From positions 1-40,402 of IMG/VR virus record IMGVR_UViG_3300042546_000377: a stretch of DNA of 40,402 nt; one strand, given 5' to 3'. The DNA comes from a virus. Within the stretch, counting starts at the first letter, position 1; each line of letters opens with the position of its first letter. The notes under the pieces were generated by a model. That model had not been told where the DNA came from. It was given only the letters and a program-made list of their open reading frames with translations, and searched no databases. Positions 5,985 through 14,175 of this stretch are shown here, one piece after another. A program made the translations under genes and the position numbers.

Positions 5985-7886
5985 ATGGCTGATGGCTATC
6001 GCCCTTTTGGGCTGCTCAACGACGCTGACGAGGAGGATCTCGCTCGTTATCTGCAGGCTGGCGGCGGTGGCGTTTCTCCGAATGCCGAGGCCTCTCCTGG
6101 TTACGATGCGATTGGTCGTGTCGCGTATGGCATGACTGGCGCCGGCGGCGTCCAGGACGCAGCTGGTTTGCTTGGCGGGCCGTCGCTGAAGGAGAACCTG
6201 GCGGCGGGGAATAATCTAGATGCGACGCTGCAGGCGGTGGGCATGGCTCCCGTTGTTGGCGGCGCGTTGAAGGGTCTGCTCGGCGGCGCGAAGCTGGCGA
6301 TGGCTGTGCCGGCGATGTCGAAGGCTGAGAAGCTGGCGGCGGCGCGGGCGAAGGTTCCTGAAGAGCTGTTGAAGGTCGGCGACGCGGCGAAAGCGAATGC
6401 TGCGACGTTGCGTGGCCGCACGGCGTATGGGCCTGAGACTGATCTGGTTTTCAACGGCAAGCAGCCGCATGAATTTACGCCCGAGGATTGGGGCGCGTTT
6501 GGACAGCAGCACGGCGTCCCGATGGGGCCGGCGACGAATGCGGAATTTGAGGCGAGCCTCGTCCCGTATAAGACCGCGTCGGGCAGGGAGTTTACGGTTC
6601 CTGGCGGCGTAGAAGACGCCAACAAGCCGATGACGTACTATGATCTGCTGCACCTGAAGGCGCAGGGGATCGACCCGAATGATCTAGATCCAGATCTGCA
6701 CCGGCAGCTGCATAATCGCATGGTGAATGCGGTGACGCCGGCGTATGGGCAGCTGGGCAAGGAAGGGATCTACAATCGCTTCCTGATGGGTCTGCTCAGC
6801 CCGAATAATCCGCTCACGCCGAATGAATTTGCTGTGGCGGCGACGATGGCGAAGGAGGGCCAAGGCGACATCGCGCGCATGGCCGGCATGACGCCCTGGT
6901 CGCTGGACGAGATGCCGCCGAGTTCTGCGCAGCGTCCTGTTCGCGATGAGATCTCAAAGGAGATCGCGTCGAAATATGGCCTCCAAGCCGGCAGCAAGGG
7001 CGGGTTGGGCGCATCAGGCTCTGTCGATTACACGCGCGTTTCTGATTTCGCGAAGATGATGGAAGAGCGGCCAGATTTCTTCGAGTTCCGAGGGCAGGGC
7101 GAGGGCGGTCGCGACAAGGCGTCGCAATGGCTCAACCACGTTTCTCGCATCGCCTCTCAGGTTCCTGGTCTGTCGGCGAAGACGGGGTCGTTTGGAGCTG
7201 TTTGGCAGAAGCCGAATGATGCGGCCATCTCGGCGATCGACCGGCACATGGCGACTGAATTTACCGGCCAGCTGTTCGAGAACGCAAAAGAGCAAAAAGC
7301 GTTTGAGAAAACGGTCGTCGATAAGTTCAACGAGGGCAAGCCTCGCAAAGACCGCATAAAGGGCTATGCTGATGTGGTTGACGCTCCTGGTGGACGCGGT
7401 TTCTTCGTTGACCAGGTTATGAATGTCGTGAACAAGCACGGCGGCGCCAAGTTCCGCAACGCCAAGGGCGACATAAATCCGAATGTCCCGGAAGAGATGC
7501 GGGGCATTGATTGGGTGCGCGAGCCGCAGGAGGTGACAAAGGTCTCTCCCGCTTATCTGCGCGCCCTGGAAGAGAACGACCGCATCGCCCGACAGAATAA
7601 CCAGGGTCTATTTGCTAACCAGTGGATGCTCTGGGATCGGATCCGCAATCGCGTCGAACCGCACGAGATCATGTATCCTGGTCTCGAAAAGGTTCCGCGC
7701 ATGAGCCAGGCGCAGCATCGCGCGGCTCTCGCTGAGCATAATAAGGCAGGCTATTTGACCTCGCCCAACCCGGTTCGCCCGGTAATCAACCCGTCGAGCC
7801 TGGCCTATTTCAGCCTCGGCGCCGGCGTCCCGCTGGGTCTGCTGTCGAGCCAGGCAGGCTCTGACGAGGGCGCGCCGACCTTTTAG
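5985..7886 (+). CDS. Large phage protein of unknown function (633 aa), possible virion/ejection protein
   Basis: Not recognised with certainty. The N-terminal ~130 residues are alanine/glycine-rich with amphipathic or weakly hydrophobic stretches (VGMAPVVGGALKGLLGGAKL), as in internal or ejected podovirus proteins. The middle is a soluble-looking domain with ordered motifs (FLMGLLSPNNPLTPNEFAVA, SQWLNHVSRIASQVPGLSAK). The C-terminus again has a hydrophobic SSLAYFSLGAGVPLGLLSS. ATG at 5985 is chosen; an in-frame GTG at 5949 is possible. Its ends resemble those of the 556-aa protein at 29943-31613, supporting a virion role. Its place between the terminase genes is unusual. Confidence 0.6.
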   Translation: MADGYRPFGLLNDADEEDLARYLQAGGGGVSPNAEASPGYDAIGRVAYGMTGAGGVQDAAGLLGGPSLKENLAAGNNLDATLQAVGMAPVVGGALKGLLGGAKLAMAVPAMSKAEKLAAARAKVPEELLKVGDAAKANAATLRGRTAYGPETDLVFNGKQPHEFTPEDWGAFGQQHGVPMGPATNAEFEASLVPYKTASGREFTVPGGVEDANKPMTYYDLLHLKAQGIDPNDLDPDLHRQLHNRMVNAVTPAYGQLGKEGIYNRFLMGLLSPNNPLTPNEFAVAATMAKEGQGDIARMAGMTPWSLDEMPPSSAQRPVRDEISKEIASKYGLQAGSKGGLGASGSVDYTRVSDFAKMMEERPDFFEFRGQGEGGRDKASQWLNHVSRIASQVPGLSAKTGSFGAVWQKPNDAAISAIDRHMATEFTGQLFENAKEQKAFEKTVVDKFNEGKPRKDRIKGYADVVDAPGGRGFFVDQVMNVVNKHGGAKFRNAKGDINPNVPEEMRGIDWVREPQEVTKVSPAYLRALEENDRIARQNNQGLFANQWMLWDRIRNRVEPHEIMYPGLEKVPRMSQAQHRAALAEHNKAGYLTSPNPVRPVINPSSLAYFSLGAGVPLGLLSSQAGSDEGAPTF

Positions 7887-8065
7887 TGAATAACCCGCTC
7901 ATAAGCGTCCACGAACCGCTGGGCCTTGCCATCGGTTTCTCCGACGAGCGAGCGGATCTCGTCGTCGATCGCCTCGTATTCTGGCGAACCCCAGGGATGC
8001 TTGGTCTGCTGATCAAGCAAAACGCGGATTTTCTCGCCTACGGCCTCAAGTTCTTCGTCGGTCAT
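7883..8065 (-). CDS. Reverse-strand moron, acidic 60-aa protein
   Basis: Small acidic protein (MTDEELEAVGEKIRVLLDQQ..., ETDGKAQRFVDAYERVIH) encoded against the packaging genes. It has an AGGAG ribosome site before the ATG and a near-consensus promoter directly upstream, the marks of an independently expressed moron. Its 3' end just overlaps the 633-aa gene. The protein is predicted helical, with no membrane or DNA-binding motif that I recognise. Expression during lysogeny, for example in defence, superinfection exclusion or host modification, is inference from the architecture only. Confidence 0.7.
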   Translation of the reverse strand: MTDEELEAVGEKIRVLLDQQTKHPWGSPEYEAIDDEIRSLVGETDGKAQRFVDAYERVIH

Positions 8066-8085
8066 ATCGGATCTCCTGACCCACT

Positions 8086-8115
8086 ATTGTATGACACCAA
8101 AGGATCACAGGTCAA
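8086..8115 (-). promoter_or_regulatory. Sigma-70-type promoter of the moron
   Basis: On the reverse strand TTGACC (8115-8110) and TACAAT (8091-8086) are separated by 18 bases. A start near 8079 would give a leader of about 14 bases carrying AGGAG before the ATG at 8065. It is one of the best promoter matches seen in the window. Confidence 0.75.
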
Positions 8116-8118
8116 GGA

Positions 8119-8190
8119 ATGACTGATCTCGCCGCCGCGCTCGACATCTTCATCGCGGCGTATCGCGACGAGCCGATAAATATGGTATAA
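8119..8190 (+). pseudogene. Relic of the original terminase large subunit 5' end (23 codons)
   Basis: Short frame encoding MTDLAAALDIFIAAYRDEP and ending in NMV and a stop. It parallels the first 20 residues of the present large terminase (MDISEAYATFVEAYRNNPVA), sharing A...F..AYR..P. This suggests that the homing HNH gene landed here, leaving the old start as a stub while a diverged 5' end now lies downstream of the HNH gene. It shares no long identical DNA stretch with the present start. Relict status is inferred from the peptide similarity. Confidence 0.6.
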
Positions 8191-8200
8191 AAAACGAAGC

Positions 8201-8259
8201 GACCGGGTGCTGGTAACACCCTGGCCGCCTCTGACCGCCAAACCCGTAGGAGGGGTTCG
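8201..8259 (+). ncRNA. Structured leader of the HNH gene
   Basis: Between the relic and the HNH gene GGGTG (8205-8209) pairs with CACCC (8217-8221), extended by CC/GG across a bulged T, with loop CTGGTAA. A second hairpin, AACCC (8241-8245) with GGGTT (8253-8257), places the AGGAG ribosome site in its loop. This may be a regulatory or homing-associated RNA leader. No group I intron core elements are present here. Confidence 0.45.
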
Positions 8260-8796
8260 ATGGCTAATAAGCTCAATATCACTGCTGATGCTCTTCGTTC
8301 AATACTGACATATGACCCGGCGACGGGTGATTTCTTTTGGAACGACAGACCGGCGACCGAGTTCAAGAACGATCGGCTGTATAAATCTTGGCGCGCAAGG
8401 TTTAGCGGGAAGCCGGCGGGGACAACTGACCCGCATGATTATGGCCGCATCAACATAGGCGGTAGGGTTTATTTCAAGCACCAGCTGGCGTGGCTCTACA
8501 TTTACGGAGAGCCGGCTGACGACGAAATTGATCACATAGATCAAAATCGCTCAAACAATAGGATTGAAAATCTTCGCCTTGCATCACGAAGCCAGAACGC
8601 CAGTAATGCTGGTATGCGCAAGCATAACAAGCTTGGCGTGAAGGGTGTTTGCATGGATATGGGATTTTACAGAGCGCAAGTAAAAGTCGACGGGAAACTT
8701 GTTTACAGCAAGCGTTTTCTGACGATCCAAGAAGCAAAAGAAGCCTACGATGCTGAAATCAAAAAGCATCACAAGGAATTTGCAAGGACGGATTAG
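8260..8796 (+). CDS. Homing HNH endonuclease with AP2-like domain (178 aa)
   Basis: Selfish DNA endonuclease. The N-terminus has the common LRSILTYDPATGDFFW start. The HNH core is HQLAWLYIYGEPADDEIDHI followed by D.NRSNNRIENLRLASRSQN, giving the H..., DHID and N...N residues. The C-terminal LGVKGVCMDMGFYRAQVKVD, with a later EAKEAY, is the AP2-like DNA-binding domain. AGGAGGGG lies upstream of the ATG. The stop shares bases with the GTG of the large terminase gene, so HNH and terminase are coupled. A relic of the old terminase start lies upstream, showing insertion into that gene. Confidence 0.9.
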   Translation: MANKLNITADALRSILTYDPATGDFFWNDRPATEFKNDRLYKSWRARFSGKPAGTTDPHDYGRINIGGRVYFKHQLAWLYIYGEPADDEIDHIDQNRSNNRIENLRLASRSQNASNAGMRKHNKLGVKGVCMDMGFYRAQVKVDGKLVYSKRFLTIQEAKEAYDAEIKKHHKEFARTD

Positions 8797-10184
8797 TGGA
8801 CATATCCGAGGCATACGCCACATTCGTTGAGGCGTATAGGAACAACCCGGTAGCGTTTGTCCGCGTAGTGCTAAATGCAGAGCCGATGCCTTGGCAATGT
8901 GATCTGATGAATGCTGTCGCGGCTGGAGAGCGGCGCATCAGCGTTCGCGCTGGACACGGCATTGGAAAATCGACGTGCTGTTCTTGGATTTTGCTTTGGA
9001 CGATGATGACGAGAATGCCTCAAAAGGCAGTCGTCACAGCCCCGACAGCTGGTCAGCTATTTGACGCTCTTTTCTCTGAGTTAAAGCATTGGGCAAATAA
9101 AATGCCCGATGTTTTACTGCAGAGCATAGAAATATATTCGGACAGAATAGTCCACAAAGCAGCACCGGAAAGCTCGTTCATCACAGCAAGAACCAGCTCT
9201 GCGGAAAGACCAGAAGCGCTGGCTGGTGTGCATTCGGAAAACGTCCTGCTGATATGCGACGAGGCGAGCGCTATTCCAGAGGCGGTGTTTGAAAGCGCCG
9301 CCGGATCGATGTCTGGTCACAACGCGACGACGATCCTGATCGGCAACCCGACGCGTAACACTGGATTATTTTTTAGAACGCACCACCAGCTCAAGGGCGA
9401 TTGGAAAACGATGCATGTCTCATGCGTCGATATTCCGTTGGTGAGTTCAGACTTCGTCGAGCAGATCAAAAGCACATATGGCGAGAACTCGAATGCGTTC
9501 CGTGTTCGCGTTCTTGGTGAGTTTGCTCTTCGTGATGATGATAGCCTTATTGCAGCTGATCTTGTGGACAGCGCTATGTCGCGAGACGTTGCGCTCGACC
9601 CTCAAGCGGATCTCATCTTTGGCTGCGACATTGCGCGTTACGGATCGGATAGATCGGTAATTTGCAAACGACGCGGTAACGTCGTCATCGAGATGCGCCA
9701 TTGGTCTGGCGAGGATCTGATGGGAACGGTGGGGCGGATTGTCCATGAAGCGAATATGGACAAGCCCGCTGAGATTTGCGTGGACAGCATTGGCCTTGGC
9801 GGCGGTGTCGCCGATCGTCTGCGCGAATTGGGTTTTAATGTTCGCGATGTCAACGTCTCCGAGAGCAATGCGCTCAATCAGCAGGCGTATCGACTGAGAG
9901 ATGAACTCTGGATTGCAGCTAAAGATTGGCTGGAGACCAGAGCGGTTAAATTGCCGAAGGATGATGATCTCCGCGCTGAGCTAATCGCGCCGAGTTATGC
10001 ATTCGCCTCAAACGGCAAGATCAAGGTCGAGAGTAAATCTGAATTGAAGAAACGCGGCATGCGCTCGCCGGATTTGGCCGACGCGCTGTGTCTCACGTTT
10101 GCTGGTCAAGGCGCCATGGTTGGTGGCCGATCAATGAAATGGATCACCGGCAAGCCTCTGCAGCGCCGCGTCTCTATTTGCTAG
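8796..10184 (+). CDS. terL: Terminase large subunit (462 aa)
   Basis: ATPase-nuclease motor that packages and cuts phage DNA. Walker A is RAGHGIGKST (51-60), Walker B is VLLICDEAS with D155 and catalytic E156, and the coupling region is TTILIGNPTRNTG. The RNase-H-like nuclease has D278 in FGCDIARYGSDRS, D330 in VDSIGLGGGV and D426/D429 in SPDLADAL. It starts with GTG on the HNH stop. The 5' half looks more AT-rich than the 3' half and the rest of the head module, which suggests co-conversion with the HNH gene. It is followed by the portal gene after an 11-base gap. Confidence 0.93.
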   Translation: MDISEAYATFVEAYRNNPVAFVRVVLNAEPMPWQCDLMNAVAAGERRISVRAGHGIGKSTCCSWILLWTMMTRMPQKAVVTAPTAGQLFDALFSELKHWANKMPDVLLQSIEIYSDRIVHKAAPESSFITARTSSAERPEALAGVHSENVLLICDEASAIPEAVFESAAGSMSGHNATTILIGNPTRNTGLFFRTHHQLKGDWKTMHVSCVDIPLVSSDFVEQIKSTYGENSNAFRVRVLGEFALRDDDSLIAADLVDSAMSRDVALDPQADLIFGCDIARYGSDRSVICKRRGNVVIEMRHWSGEDLMGTVGRIVHEANMDKPAEICVDSIGLGGGVADRLRELGFNVRDVNVSESNALNQQAYRLRDELWIAAKDWLETRAVKLPKDDDLRAELIAPSYAFASNGKIKVESKSELKKRGMRSPDLADALCLTFAGQGAMVGGRSMKWITGKPLQRRVSIC

Positions 10185-10195
10185 GAAAGAACTGA

Positions 10196-12559
10196 ATGGC
10201 ACGTCGTCGTCGCCGTCGTTCGTCTCCATCTCCGATGGATGCGGATCAGGCCGCATATCTCGAAAACTCTGCTCCCGTGCCGGGGGATGAAGATTACGCG
10301 GAAGACATGGCCGAAGGTGGCGTCGAGGATGACGCTGACGAGGACAATAATTCTTACGGCCCTGGCAATGCGGATATGCGCCAGAAGCTCAATCCGCTCG
10401 ACGAGACTGAGTTCCAGAACCGGGTCGGCATCGCCGTTCAGGCTGCAGAAAATTATATCGACACCCTAATTACGCCGATCCGCGTCCAGGCCGCTGAGTA
10501 TTATCGCGGCGCGCCGTTCGGCGACGAGGAGGCGGGCAGATCTCAGGTGGTGCTTACGGAGGTGCGCGACACCATCCAGAGCATCATGCCGAGCCTCATG
10601 CGCATTTTCACGTCCGGCCAGCGGATTGTTGAATACATGCCGCGCACGGCTGAAGACGTCCCGACTGCTGAGCAGGCGTCGGATGCGGTTAATTTCATCT
10701 TCAACGAGATGAACCCCGGCTTCCAGATCCTTTACAGCGCGTTCAAGGATGCGTTGCTTAAAAAGGTCGGCGTCGTCACCTGGTGGGCGGAAAGCGAAGA
10801 CCGCGTCATTGAGCGTCATTTCTCTGGCCTGCAGAGAGAAGAGCTGCTGCTGATGATGCAGCAGAACCCGAATGCTCAGCTGGTGTATGCGAACCCGGAG
10901 CCTGTAACGGATCCGATGACGCCCGAGACTTACTCGGTTTGCGTGCGTCTCGTTGACCAGGAGAGGAAATATCGTGTTCGCGCATTGCCTCCTGAGTGCT
11001 TTATCTGCGATCGGCGCGCTCGTGACACCGACAAATTCTTCGACCTTGTCGGATACCGTGACCTCGTTACGGTCTCAGAACTCATCGAGATGGGATACAA
11101 CGAGGAAGATGTAATCGAACACGGCTCACCCGGAGAGGACAATCTCTGGATCGCTCAGATGGAAGAGTTTGAGCGCAACCGTGGCATGTATTTCCCGACA
11201 GACAACGACGACCCGACGATGCGTCGCGTGAAGTATATGAAAATCTTCATGCGCATCGATAAGGACGGGGATGGCATTGCGGAACTCCGCTGCATTGAAT
11301 GCATTGGCCGCGACTGCTTTGTCCTGAAAGATGAGATCGTCGATCACGTCCCGTTCGCTGTGTTCTGCCCCGATCCCGAGCCGCATGCGATCTTTGGACA
11401 TTCGGTCGCTGACGTCACGATGGATCTCCAGCGCATCAAATCGCACGTCATGCGCGCGACGCTGGACAGTTTGGCTCAATCGATCTTCCCCCGCACGGCG
11501 ATCGTCGAGGGCCAGGTCAATATCGACGACGTCCTGAACAAAGAGGTTGGCGCCGTCATCCGCATGCGCCAGGCCGGAGCTGTTCAGGATCTCTCCACCT
11601 CCTTCGTCGGCCAGCCGGCGATGGGCATCATTGAATACATCGACGAGATCAAGGCGCAGCGCACGGGCGTCACCCCGGCGAGCCAGGGTCTTGATGCTGA
11701 TCTCCTACAATCGACCACGAAAGCCGCGGTCACGGCGCAGATTTCGGCCTCCCAGGAGCGCATTGAGCTGATCGCCCGCACGTTTGCTGAAAACGGCATG
11801 AAGCAGCTGTTTGGCGGTCTCCTGAAGATGATCTGCCGCCACCAGGACAAGCCGCTCCTGGTTCGCTTGCGCGGCGATTATGTCCAGGTCGATCCGACGA
11901 CCTGGGATCCGAATATGGACTGCTCGGTCTCGGTGGCCTTGGGCCGTGGCGATGACGCGCAGCAGATGGCGTTCCTGACGACGGTCGCTCAGAAGCAGGA
12001 ACAGATCATCCAGATGATGGGTTTGGACAACCCCCTGGTTAAGCTGTCGCAGTATCAATCGACGCTGAGCCAGATCGTGCGGAAAGCGGGTTACAAAAAC
12101 CCCGACGCATTTTTCTCCCCGATCAGCCAGCAGCAGGAGGCGATGCTCGCCCAGCAGCAGGCTGCAATGAAGGCGCAGCAAAAGGATCCCAACGTCCTGC
12201 TCGCCGAGGTCGAGATGGCGAAGGCGCAGGCTGAGACCTACGCCAAGCTCCAGCAGCTCGCGATCGATCGCGCCCAGCTTCAGCTGGATGCGGATCTCAA
12301 GCGCGACCAGATGGAAGCCGACATCATCCTGAAGGCTGCGGACATTGCCGCGAAGAGCGGCGTCCAGGTCGATTGGCCCTCAATCATTGAGATGACCAGG
12401 AAGCCTCGCCAGGACATCCAGAACCTGGCTCAGACGCTCATCGACAACGAGAAGATCGCCTCGGCGCAAGTTCTCTCTCAGATCGGCATGGGCCAGGCGC
12501 CGCAACAGCAGCAGCCAATGCCGCAGCCTAACGCTCCGGCGCCGGCGATGCCGCAATGA
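10196..12559 (+). CDS. Portal protein, SU10-like (787 aa)
   Basis: Dodecameric head-vertex channel through which DNA enters and leaves. It has a very basic N-terminus (ARRRRRRSS), an acidic linker, then a portal core from about residue 70 with AAENYIDTLITPIRVQAAEY and VVLTEVRDTIQSIMPSLMRI typical of phiSU10-type portals. Other landmarks are LKKVGVVTWWAE and GVTPASQGLDADLLQSTTKA. The C-terminal ~170 residues are glutamine-rich coiled coil (QQQEAMLAQQQAAMKAQQK), as in the barrel of long portals. The stop overlaps the next gene by 4 bases. Confidence 0.85.
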   Translation: MARRRRRRSSPSPMDADQAAYLENSAPVPGDEDYAEDMAEGGVEDDADEDNNSYGPGNADMRQKLNPLDETEFQNRVGIAVQAAENYIDTLITPIRVQAAEYYRGAPFGDEEAGRSQVVLTEVRDTIQSIMPSLMRIFTSGQRIVEYMPRTAEDVPTAEQASDAVNFIFNEMNPGFQILYSAFKDALLKKVGVVTWWAESEDRVIERHFSGLQREELLLMMQQNPNAQLVYANPEPVTDPMTPETYSVCVRLVDQERKYRVRALPPECFICDRRARDTDKFFDLVGYRDLVTVSELIEMGYNEEDVIEHGSPGEDNLWIAQMEEFERNRGMYFPTDNDDPTMRRVKYMKIFMRIDKDGDGIAELRCIECIGRDCFVLKDEIVDHVPFAVFCPDPEPHAIFGHSVADVTMDLQRIKSHVMRATLDSLAQSIFPRTAIVEGQVNIDDVLNKEVGAVIRMRQAGAVQDLSTSFVGQPAMGIIEYIDEIKAQRTGVTPASQGLDADLLQSTTKAAVTAQISASQERIELIARTFAENGMKQLFGGLLKMICRHQDKPLLVRLRGDYVQVDPTTWDPNMDCSVSVALGRGDDAQQMAFLTTVAQKQEQIIQMMGLDNPLVKLSQYQSTLSQIVRKAGYKNPDAFFSPISQQQEAMLAQQQAAMKAQQKDPNVLLAEVEMAKAQAETYAKLQQLAIDRAQLQLDADLKRDQMEADIILKAADIAAKSGVQVDWPSIIEMTRKPRQDIQNLAQTLIDNEKIASAQVLSQIGMGQAPQQQQPMPQPNAPAPAMPQ

Positions 12560-12840
12560 GTGAACTCGACGCTGAGCAGCTCGCGCGCCAAGCGCAGAAT
12601 ATTCTGAACTCCGACGCATTCAAAATCGCGATGGAGAAGATGGACGCCTACACGATCGAGATGTGGGCAAACGGGAATTTTAAGACGCCAGCAGAACGAG
12701 AAGAAGCCTATGGCCTCGTGCGCGGCGCAAGGACGTTCCGAGCGCGCCTGATTGGCCTGCTTGAGGACGCGAAACTCAGCAAGGCACAAGCCGAGACGCG
12801 GGAAAAACTCGCCCGCTCGCAAGGCACGCCCGCTCGCTGA
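12556..12840 (+). CDS. Small head-module protein (94 aa)
   Basis: Hypothetical helical protein between portal and scaffold, overlapping the portal stop (ATGA). It begins with LDAEQLARQAQNILNSDAF and continues with YGLVRGARTFRARLIGLLED and a lysine-rich tail. Similar small proteins with a GLVRGARTFR-like segment occur beside SU10-type portals and may assist head assembly; I cannot name a characterised family. Confidence 0.65.
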   Translation: MSELDAEQLARQAQNILNSDAFKIAMEKMDAYTIEMWANGNFKTPAEREEAYGLVRGARTFRARLIGLLEDAKLSKAQAETREKLARSQGTPAR

Positions 12841-12857
12841 GCAACCCAGAGAAATAG

Positions 12858-13877
12858 ATGTCTGATGGAACTCAGACGGCGCCGGCAAGCGAAAGCACCG
12901 GCACCGTAGAGGAAGCTGCGTCCAAAATCGAAGCGCTACTGTCGGGTAAGAAGCCCGAGAAACGGTTAGCGGCTCCGGCAGAGGAGGCGGCGCAACCGGC
13001 CCCGGAAGCTGAACAGGCGGAAGAGGCTGAAACCGAGGATCTCGCGCCAGAGACGACGGCGTCCGACGAGGACGACGAGGCGCCTGATGCTCACCCCGAA
13101 CCCGATGATGAGGCTGAAGGCTCCGACGAGCCAGACCCGCTCTACACCGTTAAAATAAACGGCAAGGAAGAGAAGGTCTCGCTCAAAGAAGCTCTAAACG
13201 GCTATCAGCGGCAGCAGGATTATACGCGAGCCAAGCAAGAGTTCGCCGCCGAGAAACGTCAATTTTCGACAGAACTGGACGCTGCTCGTCAGGAGCGTGA
13301 GGTCTACTCACAGCTGCTGCCGGCGCTTGTCCAGCGGATGCAGTCGTCTATGCCGTCTGCGCCCGATCAGTCGCTGATCGACATCGACCCCTCGGCGTAT
13401 CTTCGTCAAAAAGAAGCATATGAGCAGGCAATGGGTGATCTCCAGGCCGCGACCTCTGAGAGGCAGCGTCTGGAGCAAGAAACCAAGGTCGAGCAGCAGC
13501 GTAGGCTCCAAGCCTTTGTGGCAGAGAACGCGGCGAAGCTCCCTGAGTTAATCCCAGAGTGGAAAGATCGCAAAGCCTATGAGCGCGATCGCCCCAAGGT
13601 TCGGGACTATCTCGTCAGTCGCGGTTTCTCCGATGAGGAGATCAACCAGGCTTACGACGCCCGCCTTGTCGCGATGGCTGCTGACGGCATGCGCTGGCGC
13701 GAGCTGCAGAAAAGCAAGTTCAAGCCAACGGCGCCGCCGGCTGAGAAGGCTCTGAGACCGACCCCGCCAAGCACATCTGCTCCGAAGGTAAATCGCGACG
13801 CGCAGGCTGCGCGCAATCGTCTCGCTAAATCTGGCCGGGTGGAAGACGCCGCTGCGGCCATTCGCGCACTCCTTTAA
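12858..13877 (+). CDS. Scaffolding protein (339 aa)
   Basis: Probable internal scaffold for procapsid assembly. It has an extremely acidic, alanine/glutamate-rich N-terminus (to about residue 95), a short ordered segment (YTVKINGKEEKVSLKEALNG), a long coiled coil (about 120-230) and a C-terminal basic helix-rich tail (SGRVEDAAAAIRALL). It sits directly before the capsid gene, the standard scaffold place. Function is inferred from composition and position; sequence motifs alone would not prove it. Confidence 0.8.
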   Translation: MSDGTQTAPASESTGTVEEAASKIEALLSGKKPEKRLAAPAEEAAQPAPEAEQAEEAETEDLAPETTASDEDDEAPDAHPEPDDEAEGSDEPDPLYTVKINGKEEKVSLKEALNGYQRQQDYTRAKQEFAAEKRQFSTELDAARQEREVYSQLLPALVQRMQSSMPSAPDQSLIDIDPSAYLRQKEAYEQAMGDLQAATSERQRLEQETKVEQQRRLQAFVAENAAKLPELIPEWKDRKAYERDRPKVRDYLVSRGFSDEEINQAYDARLVAMAADGMRWRELQKSKFKPTAPPAEKALRPTPPSTSAPKVNRDAQAARNRLAKSGRVEDAAAAIRALL

Positions 13878-13889
13878 TGGACTAGAAAA

Positions 13890-13946
13890 ATGGCTACCGT
13901 AACCCGTTACGATTACTCTTCGTCGATCCGCGAAGATCTTGAGGAT
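13890..13946 (+). CDS. Major capsid protein, exon 1 (19 codons)
   Basis: Encodes MATVTRYDYSSSIREDLED, the N-terminus typical of DUF5309/SU10-type capsid proteins, then meets an intron. Reading on without splicing gives a TGA two codons later. The exon ends at the T of GAGGAT, which pairs with the intron guide sequence, and ends exactly on a codon boundary. Confidence 0.88.
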
Positions 13947-14175
13947 TGATTTAGTCCTCGTAAAATCGGGTGAACTGCAGGAAACCCTGACCGGATAAGC
14001 CGAAGGCAATCTGCAGCCAAGCCGCCTGATGTAAAAGGCAGGCGGAAGGTTCAACGACTAGACGGTGACGAAAGAATAATCCGTCCACGAGCGCCCGACA
14101 GCGCAAGCTGATGAAATAGTCTGAGCTGCATGGAAACATGCAGAGGTCGGTCATAAACAGGCCGGCGATAACAAG
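13947..14175 (+). ncRNA. Group I intron in the major capsid gene (229 nt, no ORF)
   Basis: Self-splicing RNA candidate. P1: exon GAGGAT (13941-13946) pairs with GTCCTC (13954-13959), placing the conserved U-G pair at the 5' splice site. A P4-like pairing joins CTGCAG (13975-13980) and CTGCAG (14011-14016), followed by the typical AGCCAAG. P6 is CCGCCTG (14022-14028) with CAGGCGG (14039-14045). P7: GACTA (14056-14060), in the R-like GGTTCAACGACTAGAC, pairs with TAGTC (14117-14121), in the S-like GAAATAGTCTG. P8 is GACGG (14061-14065) with CCGTC (14081-14085). P9 is CTGCATG-GAAA-CATGCAG (14126-14143), with a GNRA loop. The terminal G is 14175; splicing joins LED to LIIYNISP in frame. The exact 3' site was chosen by protein continuity. 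Confidence 0.92.

Noticed and set aside
8201-8259. HEARO/OMEGA-type RNA beside an HNH gene
   Set aside because: The HNH protein is an AP2-type homing enzyme, not IscB/IsrB, and the leader is far too short.
8119-8800. Possible group I intron in terL with an HNH gene inside
   Set aside because: No P7 (R/S) elements or splice-site pairing are seen, and the downstream terL has its own GTG start with a parallel N-terminus; simple insertion with co-conversion fits better.
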